Assembly: GCF_000499385.1 (NCBI RefSeq)
Contig: NW_013653733.1
Coordinates: 1 to 20,000, forward strand
DNA: 20,000 bases
Reading direction: 5' to 3'
From: Eimeria necatrix
Lineage: Eukaryota; Apicomplexa; Conoidasida; Eucoccidiorida; Eimeriidae
Shown here: positions 7,893-17,333 of the stretch, one piece after another
How positions within the stretch are numbered: position 1 is the stretch's first letter
Layout: each line of letters opens with the position of its first letter
The notes under the pieces: model-generated
The model's input: the letters and a program-made list of their open reading frames with translations, nothing else
Told to the model about the DNA's origin: nothing
The model's database searches: none
Made by a program: the position numbers and the translations under genes

Positions 7893-8333
7893 TTCGAGGC
7901 AGTACCCGTTTCTGGTCGGCAGCAGGGATGTTGTTGGATCCCCCACAACAGGCGCAGCAGCAGCAGCAGCCGCAGCAGCAGCGAAAGCAGCAGCCGCAGC
8001 AGCAGCAGCGGCAGCAGCAGCAGCAGCAGCAGCAGCAGGGTGCGTGTTGATTTGCTGCTGCGCTGCGCCTTGCGGGGCCAGCAGCAGCAATGGCATTTGA
8101 GGGGCCCCTGGGGGGCCCCCTCCCCAAGGGGGGGCCCCCGGGGGCCCCCCTGGGCCTGGGGGCCCCCCGACAGGGTTTAGTTAGGGGGCCCCCCTCAGCA
8201 GCAGCCCGCAGCAGAAATGCAAACCGCCGGAGGGGCCCCCAGTGGCCTGGGGGCCCCCCTGATGCCCCATCTACTCGAGCAGCAGCAGCAGCAAGAGCTG
8301 CCATGCTGCAGCAGCGATGCCGTGAGGCTCTAG
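7788..8333. other. Coding-like CAG/GGGGCCCC region, strand unresolved
   Basis: Flanked on both sides by telomere-like arrays, as true exons are here. On the + strand one frame reads KPDEHFFQGL then Gln runs; another, from ATG 8090, reads through Gly/Pro-rich sequence to MLQQRCREAL at the next array. On the - strand, 8304-7786 and 8096-7779 are also open (Ala/Cys runs). It may be a 5' exon of the bromodomain gene that follows, but no frame has a recognisable domain. Confidence 0.35.
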
Positions 8334-8720
8334 GGTTTAGGGTTTAGGGTTTAGGGTTTAGGGTTTAGGGTTTGGGGTTTGGGGTTTGGGGCTGGGGGCT
8401 GGGCTTGCGGGTTGCGCGGGAGAGCCTCGCAGCAGCCGCGGGGGCCTGGGGTTTGCGCCGCTAGGGTTTAGGGTTTAGGGTTTAGGGTTTAGGGTTTAGG
8501 GTTTAGGGCTTGGAGTGTCGCAGGGCTCCCGGGCGCAGCTCCGGTGACGCGGAGTTCTTCCGAAAACCCCCGCGGGGGTTTAGGGTTTGGGGTTTGCGGC
8601 GAGGGGGGCCCCCCGGGGGCCCCCCACGGGGGCCCCTTGGGGGGCCCCCCGGGGGCCCCCGAGGGGGGCCCCCCCGGGGGGCCCCCCGGGGGGCCCCCCG
8701 CGGGCTCCCGCGTGCGGCAG
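8334..8720. repeat. TTTAGGG arrays, possible small exon, and GGGGCCCC block before the bromodomain exon
   Basis: TTTAGGG/TTTGGGG runs lie at 8334-8390 and 8463-8507. Between a CGCAG at 8518-8522 and the next heptamers, 8523-8577 could be a small + exon (SSGDAEFFRKPPRG). A dense GGGGGCCCC block occupies 8602-8700. The bromodomain exon could begin after GCGAG near 8602 or after GCGGCAG at 8720. Confidence 0.5.
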
Positions 8721-9894
8721 GTGCTGCTGGAGGCCCTCACTCGAATTAAAAAAAAAGATAAAAAACAATTCTTTGCTGCTGCTGTTGATAAAGAACTTGT
8801 TCCGGATTATCATTTAGTGGTGGAGAGGCCTATGCATTTCGAGGCGATTCGGGAGAAGGTCGAGAACAGCCAATACGCAGGTCAAACCCTAAACCCTAAA
8901 CCCTAAACCCTAAACCCTAAAACAGGGTTTGCGCGCCGCGCCTGCGCGCGCGGCCGCGCGCGAGGCGCGCCGCGCCGCCTGGTGGCAGCAGAGGGCGCGG
9001 GCGGCTGCTGCGCGGGGCCAGGGCTTAGGGTTTAGGGTTTAGGGTTTAGGGTTTAGGGTTTAGGGTTTGGGGTTTGGGGCACGGCGAGCGGTTTCGCGTG
9101 GGGAGCGCCTGGCGGGTTCGGGCGCGGCTCCCGCGGCCGCCGAAGCAGCCGCCGCCCCCAGCGCGTAGGACCTAGGGTTTAGGGTTTAGGGTTTAGGGTT
9201 TAGGGTTTAGGGTTTAGGGTTTGCGCAGACTTCGCGGCGTTCGACAGCGACGTGGCGCTGATAGTTTCCAACTGCCGCCTCTACAACAGACCCGACACTC
9301 CCTTTTGCAGAGCAGCAGCTTTAGTGGAGTCTTGTTGGGGGAAGTTTCGGGAGCGGTTTCGCGCGAAGTTTGCTGCTGCTGCTGCAGCAGATGCTGCTGC
9401 TGCTGCTGCTGCAGCAGCAGCAGCAGCAGCAGACCCCAAGGACGACAAACACGCCCCCGCCGCCCCACAGCCCGCAGCCGATAAGGCCCTCGACAAACTC
9501 AGCGACAGGGACGCTCCCCAAGACATGCAGGGGGACCCAGGTTAGGGTTTAGGGTTTAGGGTTTAGGGTTTAGGGTTTAGGGTTTAGGGTTTAGGGTTTA
9601 GGGTTTGGGGCGGGGGGCTGGGGATGCGCTCGCCTGCGCACGCAGCGACTCAAGGCCCTGCTGACTTGCCCAGCTCGTTTTGAGGGTCCACGGCTTAGGG
9701 TTTAGGGTTTAGGGTTTAGGGTTTAGGGTTTAGGGTTTGTGGGCAGCGCGGGGCGTGGAGGCGGCGGAGGACTTGACGGAAGTTGAAAACCCTTGGCCGC
9801 GGCAGCGGCTGCTGTCAGCTTTGCTGCTGCGGTCTTTGGCAAACCCTGCTGCTGCAGAAGCTCTGGGGCTGCTGCAGCACAAAACCCTAAACCC

Positions 9895-9937
<43 letters not shown>

Positions 9938-11147
9938 CAGCCCGCCCACCGTGCGCCCCACAAGAGTGCAGTCCAAACCCTAAACCCTAGACGCTAAACC
10001 CTAAACCCTCGGGCTTGTCGAAGACAGTGGCTGCGGCTGCCCGAGTTTCTGTGGCTGTGGTTTCCTCCCAGGGTTTAGGGTTTAGGGTTTAGGGTTTAGG
10101 GTTTAGGGTTTGCGTTCAGCCGTGGTCGCCAGCAACCCCATCGCAGACCCCTTCTTTTGGTTTTCTTTTCTGCTGCCAGACGCAGCACTAGAAGCAGAAG
10201 CAGCAGAACGCGCAGCAGCAGCAGCAGCAGCAGCAGCAGATGAAGCAGCAGACGGGGGCCCCCTGGGGGCCCCTGGGGGGCCCCCCTGGGGGCCCCTGGG
10301 GGCCCCCAAGGGGCCCTCAGCCATCGAGTACCCTCTTGTGGCTTATCCTGGGGCCCGTCCCTTAAAGAGGCATTTGGGGCGCCAGTTATCATACAACGCT
10401 AGGTAGGGTTTGCTAGGGTTTAGGGTTTAGGGTTTAGGGTTTAGGGTTTAGGGTTTAGGGTTTGGGGTGCTGTTGCCTCCCGCATGCCCCTTCCTGCGCC
10501 GACCAGGGTTTAGGGTTTGGGGTTTTGGGGCAGCTGCGTCATCGCAGCGCAGCAGGGCGGGGTCCGCCCAGGTCCAGGGTTTAGGGTTTAGGGTTTAGGG
10601 TTTAGGGTTTAGGGTTTAGGGTTTAGGGTTTAGGGTTTGGGGTGCAGCATTTCGGCCTTTCTGGGCCCCGAGGCCCTGCAGCAGCTCGAAGCAAAATGCC
10701 CCAAACTGCGGCTGACAGTTCGGCGGCTGCGGCAGAAGGAATTGCCCCGGACTCCCCTCGCAGACATCAGGATATTTGGTGAGGGTTTAGGGTTTAGGGT
10801 TTAGGGTTTAGGGTTTAGGGTTTAGGGTTTAAGGTGTAGGGTTTAGGGGCGCGAGGGCTTGGGCGGAGTTTGGAAGAGACTGGGGAGCTGCGGCTCAGCG
10901 GGCGGCAGCCCCCGAAGCCTTTAGCGTTTAGCGTTTAGGGTTTAGGGTTTAGGGTTTAGGGTTTAGGGTTTAGGGTTTGGCGTTTGCAGGCGTGGACACG
11001 GCGGATTTCTCGGAATTCAACTCTCGCCTGAGGTTTGATCAGTCCCTTCTTTTGGGAGTTGGAGAGGCCCACATTTTATCTGCAAGGACCCTTTCAAGGG
11101 GGCCCCCGGGGGGCCCCCTGGGGGCCCCCCTGGGGGCCCCCCTAGGT

Positions 11148-11178
<31 letters not shown>

Positions 11179-11249
11179 AGCGAACTCCTGGGGGCCCCTC
11201 GGGCATTTGCACGGATGTGCTGCTGGCGCTTTGCGGGGCCGGCAGAATG

Positions 11250-11286
<37 letters not shown>

Positions 11287-11672
11287 GCGTTGCTGCTGCT
11301 GCCTTCGCGCAGGAGCAGCAGCAAATGCGGCTGCGGCTGCTGCAGGCAGCAGCCAAAGCAGCAGCAGCAGCAGCAGCAGCAGCCCCGCCGCTAGGTGCAG
11401 CGTACCCAAGGGGGCCCCCAGAAGGGGGCCCCTTCCCAGCTTCAGCTTCAGGGGCCCCCGCAGCAAAACGCCTGAAGACGGACGCAGCAGAAGCAGAAGC
11501 AGGTGCAGCAGCAGCAGCAGCAGCAACTGCTGCTGCTGCTGCTGCTGCTGCTTCCGGGCCTGCAGCTGCAGCCAAGCCGCCTGAAGAAAGCGCCGCTGCT
11601 GCTCTGGCGGATGCTGCGAAGCTGCAGCAGGGAGATCGACCAGCAGCAGCAGCAGCAACAACGGCAGCAGCG

Positions 11673-11707
<35 letters not shown>

Positions 11708-12587
11708 GGCCCCAGGGGTGCCCCCGAGGAGCTTGCCGGGCCATTTCGATGCGCTGTACGATTTGCTGCTAAGCACGCCGCAGCAGAAGCAGCAGCTGCA
11801 GCAGCAGCTGCAGCAGCAGCTGCTGCTGCAGCAGCAGCAAGGAGTCGCGAGCGCCCAGCTGTTGCAGCAGCAGCAGCTGCAACAGCAGCAGCTGCAGCAG
11901 CATCAACAGCTACAACAGCAGCAGCTGCAGCAGCAACAGCTGCAGCAGCAGCAGCTGCAGCAGCAACGCATGCGACGCCCGGGGGGCCCCCCACCAACAG
12001 CAACTCTGCAGGGGCCCCCCTTGGGGGTATTCCCAGGGCCTATGGCTGGGCTGGCGCAGCAGCAGCAGCAGCTGCTGCGGCAGAATCGGCAGCTGAACGT
12101 GCTGCAGCAGCAGCTGCACCAGCAGCAGCTGCAGCAGCAGCAGCAGCAGGCCATGGACCCTGCAAAGCAGCAGGCGCTGCAGCAGCAGCACGCGGAACAC
12201 AGCGCTGCCGCCGCTGCTGCTGCTGCTGCTGCTGCTGCTGCAGGTGCGGCTCCCCCGCTGCCGCCCCTTCAGATGTTCCAGCAGCAGCAGCCTCAGCTGC
12301 TGCTGCAGCAGCAGCCACAGCAGCTGCAACAGCAGCTGCTGCAGCAACAGCTGCTGCTGCAGCGGCAGCCGCAGCAGCTCCAAATGGCAAGTCAACCGCC
12401 TCCTGTAGGTGTCCCTACGGCGCAGCTGCTGCAGCAGCTGCAGCAGCTGCAGCAGCCGCAGCCGCTGCAGCGGCTGCAGCCGCCACAACAGCTGCAGCAG
12501 CAGCAGCAGCAACTGCAGCAGCATTTGCAACAGCAGCAGCAGTTGCAGCAGCAGCTGCAGCAGCAGCAGCCTTGGCCGCAGCGTTAA
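8721..12587 (+). CDS. Bromodomain protein (BRPF-type bromodomain) with Ala/Gln-rich C-terminus; 5' end not resolved
   Basis: Probable chromatin reader of acetyl-lysine in the nucleus. Exons: 8721(or earlier)-8880, 9229-9540, 9747-9965, 10120-10402, 10648-10778, 10990-12587; every junction is GT..AG and all phases close, giving about 900 residues to TAA 12585-12587. The bromodomain is split by the first intron: LLEALTRIKKKDKKQFF, VPDYHLVVERPMHF (ZA loop), then LIVSNCRLYNRPDTPFCRAA, whose YN holds the acetyl-lysine-binding Asn; YNxxDTxFxRAA is typical of BRPF/BRD1/BRD7-9 types. Exons 3-6 add segments of normal composition (VENPWPRQRLLSALLLRSLA; ISAFLGPEALQQLEAKC; DFSEFNSRLRFDQSLLLGV) that I do not recognise. 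The last exon, 532 codons, is mostly Ala runs then Gln/Leu-rich sequence, resembling coactivator tails. No PHD finger, PWWP or acetyltransferase domain was seen. Upstream exons probably exist. Confidence 0.85.
8881..9228 (+). repeat. Intron splitting the bromodomain, with opposed telomere-like arrays
   Basis: CCCTAAA at about 8884-8920 near the donor, TTTAGGG at about 9025-9078 and 9174-9222 up to the acceptor GCGCAG. Between them is a GC-rich spacer (GCGCGC words at 8930-8970) without coding features. Confidence 0.85.
9541..9746 (+). repeat. Intron with two TTTAGGG arrays
   Basis: Arrays at about 9542-9609 and 9693-9738, spacer GC-rich. Donor GTTAGG, acceptor GGGCAG. The donor itself is part of a telomere-like unit. 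Confidence 0.85.
9966..10119 (+). repeat. Short intron with opposed telomere-like arrays
   Basis: CCCTAAA at about 9975-10010, TTTAGGG at about 10072-10111. The donor GTGCAG at 9966 was chosen because it keeps the frame into 10120; reading on would add TLNPRR and stop. Confidence 0.75.
10403..10647 (+). repeat. Intron with three TTTAGGG arrays
   Basis: Arrays at about 10415-10466, 10505-10524 and 10577-10640. Donor GTAGGG; acceptor GTGCAG ending at 10647. Confidence 0.85.
10779..10989 (+). repeat. Intron with TTTAGGG and TTTAGCG repeats
   Basis: Arrays at about 10784-10850 and 10919-10980, the second beginning with two TTTAGCG variants. Donor GTGAGG; acceptor TTTGCAG ending at 10989. Confidence 0.85.
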
Positions 12588-12670
12588 CGAGGGGCCCCCT
12601 AAAAAGGGGGGCCCCTCTGAAGGTGGGGTTGTTGCTTGGGGGCCCCCCCTGCGGCCCTAAAGCTTTGTTT
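12588..12670. repeat. GGGGCCCC words after the bromodomain gene stop
   Basis: Several GGGGCCCC-type words form an imperfect hairpin just 3' of the stop codon (about 12591-12618). No coding sequence was seen. Confidence 0.6.
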
Positions 12671-12679
12671 AAAGACTAG

Positions 12680-13236
12680 TAGATAGCTAGCTAGCTAGCT
12701 AGCTAGCTAGCTAGCTGGCTAGCTAGCCAGCTAGCTATCTGGTTGACTAGCTGGCTGCCTGGTCAGCTGCAAAACCGCCTCGCTAATTAAATGGCTAGCT
12801 AGCTAGCTAGCTAGCTAGCTAGCTAGCCTGGCGCTTTTCTAGGTAGTTCGCTGGCCCTGCGGCCCAGGCAGTAGCTAGCTAGCCAGCTAGCTAGCTAGCT
12901 AGCCAGCTAGCTAGCTAGCTAGCCAGCTAGCTAGCTAGCCAGCTAGCTAGCTAGCTAGCCAGGAATTTCCAATAGCTTGCGAGCAAGCCACCTCAGTAGT
13001 TCGCCAGCCAACTAGCTAGCCAACTGGCTATCCAGCTGGCTAGCTAGCCAGCTAGCCAGCCCGTTGACAAATCGGCTAGCGAGCCAACTAGCTAGCCAAC
13101 CAGCTAGCCAACTAGCGAGCCAACTAGCTAGCTAGCTACCTAACCAGCTAGCTAGCCAGCTAGCTGGCCAACTAGCTAGCTAGCTAGCTAGCCAGCTAGC
13201 TAGCCAGCTAGCTGGCCAACTAGCTAGCCTCTTGTG
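12680..13236. repeat. GCTA (TAGC) tetranucleotide tract
   Basis: About 550 bases of TAGC repeats with GCCAGC and AACTAGC variants. It resembles the tract that spans the end of the immunophilin gene at 3121-3654; both lie at the 3' end of a + strand gene. Not coding. Confidence 0.9.
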
Positions 13237-13261
13237 ATCGCTGCGCATGCTAGAGCAAGGC

Positions 13262-13345
13262 AACAAATTAATTAATTAATTAATTAGTCAATTAATTAAT
13301 TAATTAATTAATTAATTAATTAATCAGTTAATTTGTTAACTAATT
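13262..13345. repeat. (TTAA)n palindromic tract
   Basis: AATTAATT repeats, fully self-complementary, with one GTCAATT interruption near 13287. Confidence 0.9.
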
Positions 13346-13368
13346 AGCCAGCTGGCCAGTCCAGATCC

Positions 13369-13396
13369 GGGGCTGCATGCAAACGCATGCAGCCCC
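13369..13396. repeat. Perfect 12-bp hairpin with 4-base loop
   Basis: GGGGCTGCATGC, loop AAAC, GCATGCAGCCCC. The stem is perfect and GC-rich and contains GCATGC in each arm. The element is followed by ATTT and sits alone between the TTAA and AAT tracts. Confidence 0.85.
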
Positions 13397-13459
13397 ATTT
13401 AATAAATTTTTGTTTTTGTCGAAAAAACAGTTTTGGGAAATTCCTGAAGAGGCTTTTTC

Positions 13460-13475
13460 AGGTGTACGTACACCT
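13460..13475. repeat. Isolated copy of the GTGTACGTACAC palindrome
   Basis: AGGTGTACGTACACCT is a perfect 16-bp palindrome. It continues as CAGCAGCG on the right. It lies in a short stretch of normal composition (13397-13510) in which no gene was recognised. Confidence 0.85.
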
Positions 13476-13519
13476 CAGCAGCGCAGGGGCGGCGGGAGTG
13501 CCATTTGTTGGATTTGTCT

Positions 13520-14351
13520 TCTTGTAATAATAATAACAAATAATAGTAGTAATTATTACAAATAATAATAATAGTAATAATAATAAATAATAACAAATAA
13601 TAATAATAATAGTAATAATGATAGTGCTATAAAGATAATAGTAATAATAATAACAAATATAATAGTAATAATAATAATGGTATAAACATAATAGTAATAA
13701 TAATAGATAATAATAACAAATAATAATAATAGTAATAATGGTATAAAGATAATAGTAATAATAATAAATAATAATAACAAACAATAATAATAGTAATAAT
13801 AATAATGGTGTAAAGATAATAGTAATAATAATAAACAATAATAACAAATAATAATAATAGTAATAATAATAATGGTATAAAGATAATAGTAATAATAATA
13901 AATAATAATAACAAATAATAATAATGGTAATTATAATAATAATACAATCAAAATAATGATAATAATAAAAAACAATAATAAATAATAATAGTAAAAATAA
14001 TAAGAATAATAATAGAAATAATAATAGTTTTAATAGTAATGTAACAGTGAATATAATAATTAATAATAAGTAATAATAATTAAAATAATACTAGTAATAA
14101 TAATAGTTTTAATAGTAATGTAACAGTGAATATAATAATTAATAATAATAAGTAATAATAATAAGAATAATAATAGTAATAATAATAGTTTTAATAGTAA
14201 TGTAACAGTGAATATAATAATTAATAATAATACTAAGACTAGTAATTGCTAATAATGGCAAAAATAAGAATGGCAATAATAAATAGTGACCCCAAGTAAT
14301 ACTAATACCAATAATAACAATAATGGTAGTAGTAGTAGTAATAATAATAAT

Positions 14352-14398
<47 letters not shown>

Positions 14399-14464
14399 TA
14401 TTAATAATAATAAATAATTAATAATAATAATAATAAGTAATTAATAATAATGGTAATAATAAAT
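13520..14464. repeat. AAT trinucleotide array with higher-order units
   Basis: About 940 bases of nearly pure AAT-type repeat. Within it GGTATAAAGATAATAGTAAT-like phrases recur at about 13740, 13807 and 13875, and GTTTTAATAGTAATGTAACA recurs at about 14027, 14106 and 14188 (period about 80). Its open frames (Ile/Tyr/Leu runs) are artefacts of composition. Confidence 0.9.
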
Positions 14465-14503
14465 ACTTTTTGTTTCTGAACTTTTGGCTTTTTGTGTGGG
14501 GCG

Positions 14504-14523
14504 TGAGGTGTACAGACACCTCA
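14504..14523. repeat. Isolated 20-bp palindrome copy, CTGT/ACAG-centre form
   Basis: TGAGGTGTACAGACACCTCA is the exact reverse complement of the CTGT-centred variant in the main array. It lies alone next to the AAT array. Confidence 0.85.
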
Positions 14524-14631
14524 GAGTGTGGGGAACAAATAAAAAATTCTTTTTCACCTTTTGAAAGAAATTTAAGAAAACAAAAACGGCAAACTGGGAG
14601 GGCTCAGTCGCCGCAAACCTGTCTACAAGCT

Positions 14632-14882
14632 AGGGTTTAGGGTTTAGGGTTTAGGGTTTAGGGTTTAGGGTTTAGGGGGTTGTGGCCCACGAGCTGCTGC
14701 CGCTGCGCTCTGTAGGCGCTTCTGCTTCTGCTTTCTTGAGAGCCCTCCTCGAGCCTGAAGACAAATAAATAAATAAACAAATAAATAAATTAATTAATTA
14801 ATTAATTAATTTATTTATTTATTTGTTTATTTATTTGTTTATTATTTATTTATTTATTTATATTTAATAATTAGTAACTGCA
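14632..14882. repeat. TTTAGGG array and AAAT/TTAA/TTTA inverted tract
   Basis: TTTAGGG at 14632-14673; then (AAAT)n 14762-14788 leading through TTAA into (TTTA)n to about 14865, a large AT-only inverted repeat. The GC-rich spacer 14675-14760 shows no gene. These lie 3' of the minus-strand membrane-protein gene. Confidence 0.8.
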
Positions 14883-14891
14883 TTGCTCAGC

Positions 14892-14952
14892 TTATGGGCG
14901 TTGGCCCTGGTGGCCCGCCGGCCCAAACAAAGAACTGAAACTGCACTGCTGC

Positions 14953-15034
<82 letters not shown>

Positions 15035-15110
15035 CGGCTGCTGCTCTGTCTGCTGCAGCGTGCATTATCGCTTCGCGCAGCAGGCGCGTCCTAGCGCCTC
15101 TCGAGCACAA
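14892..15110 (-). other. CAG/CTG run, possible extra C-terminal exon of the minus-strand membrane protein
   Basis: On the - strand this reads ARTRLLREAIMHAAADR followed by Ala and Gln runs and stops near 14892. It could be a cytoplasmic tail if the GTACGT after the membrane anchor (about 15156) is used as a donor and an AG near 15099 as acceptor. The + strand (Leu/Cys runs) is equally open. Unresolved. Confidence 0.3.
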
Positions 15111-15149
15111 GGGTTTAGGGTTTAGGGTTTAGGGTTTAGGGTTTGGAGT

Positions 15150-15379
15150 TTACGTACAGAAGGAATGCAACCAAACAAGAATCCCTACAACAACTGCAAT
15201 AAATAAAATTAAACCAAAGACAAATGCGGGGCCCCACCCAGCTGAAATCCCATAGGCTTCTTGGGGGCCCCTGTCTTCTCGGGGGCCCCCTCTAGGGGGG
15301 CCCCCGGGGGTCTTGGGGGCCCCCCTCGGGGGGCCCCCCTGACCCTCCTGCGGCTTTCCCTGCTGCCCTGGCTCGCGCC

Positions 15380-15411
<32 letters not shown>

Positions 15412-16803
15412 GGCTCCTGCCCTTGCTGCTGCTGCTGCGAGTACCTGCTGCTGCTGGCGAGGCCTGCTGCTGCTGGGGGCCCCCCCGCGGGGTCCAAACC
15501 CTCTTGGGGGCCCTCCTCGGGGGGGGCCCCCAGCCCGCTCAGGGGCCCCCAGGGGGCCCCCTCGCTGCTGCCCCAAAAGATATCTTCTTCTTCTTCATTA
15601 GCAGCAGAGGCCCCCTCTTCTTCTTCAGACTCTTTGAGGAAAAAAACAGGAGAGGGGGCCCCCTCAGTCTCTGAAGCATCGAGGGCCCCCGGGGGGCCCC
15701 CCAACCCTATATCCCAGTGGGGGCCCCCAAACTGTTTAGTACCCTCTTCGGGCTCTTCTCCGAGCTCACTAGAGGGGCCCCACGAGAGGCTGGGGGGCCC
15801 TGGCTCTTCTGGAGAGCTTGGGGGGGCCCCCAGGGGGCCCCCTCGGGGGCCCCCCAGGGGGCCCCCCAGGGGCCCTTCCAGGGGGCCCCCCAGGGGGGCC
15901 CCCAGGGGGGCCCCCCCCGCCCCCAGGGGGCCCCTCGCGCCCCGCAGGGGGCCCCCCACTGCCCGCAGCGAGGCCTCCAGCGAGGCCCGCTGGGGGGCCC
16001 CCCAGGGGGTCCCCCGGGGGCCCCCTGGGGGGCCCCCCAAGGGTACAAAGTCCCCAGAAAGTCCCTCTTCAGACTCTGTTGTTTCTTCTGAAAGAGAATC
16101 TGAGTCTTCCCACTTTCTGAGGGGCCCCTCGCTTGTGTCTGCTGCTGACTCGGGGGCTGGCCGCACTGCGCACCCGCAAACCCTAAACCCTAAACCCTAA
16201 ACCCTAAACCCTAAACCCTAAACCCTAAACCCTAAACCCTAGGCTCTGAGGCCTATATAGTGGCCGTAGACTCTTGAGGCACGGCTACTGTGCGTGTCTT
16301 GCTTGCTGTCTTTGCTGCAATCTGGAGGGGCCCCAAAGGGTTTAGGGTTTAGGGTTTAGGGTTTAGGGTTTAGGGTTTGGAGCTTACGCGAGATGCCCCT
16401 TGCTGCTGCTGCAGCAATTCTTGCTGCTTTTGCTGCTTCTTCTGCGCGCCTAGCAGCAGCAGCTGTCCTCCTAAGGTCCCATGCTGCTGCTGCAGCAGAA
16501 GCCACAGCGGGCTCGACATCTGCTGCTGCTGCTGCTGCTGCTGCTGCAGCAAAAGCCTCATCTGTCTCAGCCTGCAGCGACGCGCTGTCTTCGCTGTCAT
16601 CTGCTGCTGCTGCACTGTCTTCATCTGCTGCTGCTGCACTGTCTTCTGCTGCTGCACTGTCTTCTGCTGCTGCACTGTCTTCTGCTGCTGCTGCACTGTC
16701 TTCTGCTGCTGCTGCACTGTCTTCTGCTGCTGCTGCACTGTCTTCTGCTGCTGCACTGTCTTCTGCTGCTGCACTCTCTTCGGCTGCTGCTGCACGATCT
16801 TTT

Positions 16804-16835
<32 letters not shown>

Positions 16836-17156
16836 TGCTGCTGCTGCTGCGCTGCCTTCTGACTCTGCTGCTGCTTTCCTGTTTTCTGCTGCTGCTGCTG
16901 CTGCATCACCTCCTAATGGTGCTGCTGTAGCCTCTGTGGCTGCTGCATTATCTTCTCTTGCAGCAGCAGCTGCTGCTGCTGCATTGTCTTGTGCTGCTGC
17001 TCTTGCATTGTGTCGTGCTGCTGCTGCTGCTGCTGCTGCTTTACCCCCCTTTGCTGCTGCTGCTGGTTTCCGCGGTGCTGCTGAACGAAATACTATCTCT
17101 TCCGATGCATTATTATCTGCTGCTGCTGCACTAGTATTTGCTGCTGCTGCACTGAG

Positions 17157-17192
<36 letters not shown>

Positions 17193-17292
17193 ACTTTCTT
17201 CTGAAGATGTGCTGTCTTCAGTTGTTGTTGTAGTGTCTTCTTCTGAAGAGCTTTCATCTGTTGTTGTGCTGCTGTCTTCTGACGAGCTGCTA

Positions 17293-17333
<41 letters not shown>

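Noticed and set aside
11017..12530. - strand Leu/Ala/Cys frames opposite the last bromodomain exon
   Set aside because: They mirror GCA/CAG runs, while the + frame continues in phase from five upstream exons.
13458..13947. - strand Ile/Tyr/Leu-rich frames in the AAT array
   Set aside because: Pure trinucleotide composition with no other coding evidence.
16250..16260. TATA-box-like CTATATAG as a promoter
   Set aside because: It lies in an intron of the minus-strand gene model between two telomere-like arrays, and apicomplexan promoters rarely use a classic TATA box.
16243..16335. Required exon between 16388 and 16165 of the minus-strand gene
   Set aside because: Direct splicing keeps frame; an exon ending at a GTAGCC donor would also keep frame, so it remains only an option without further support.
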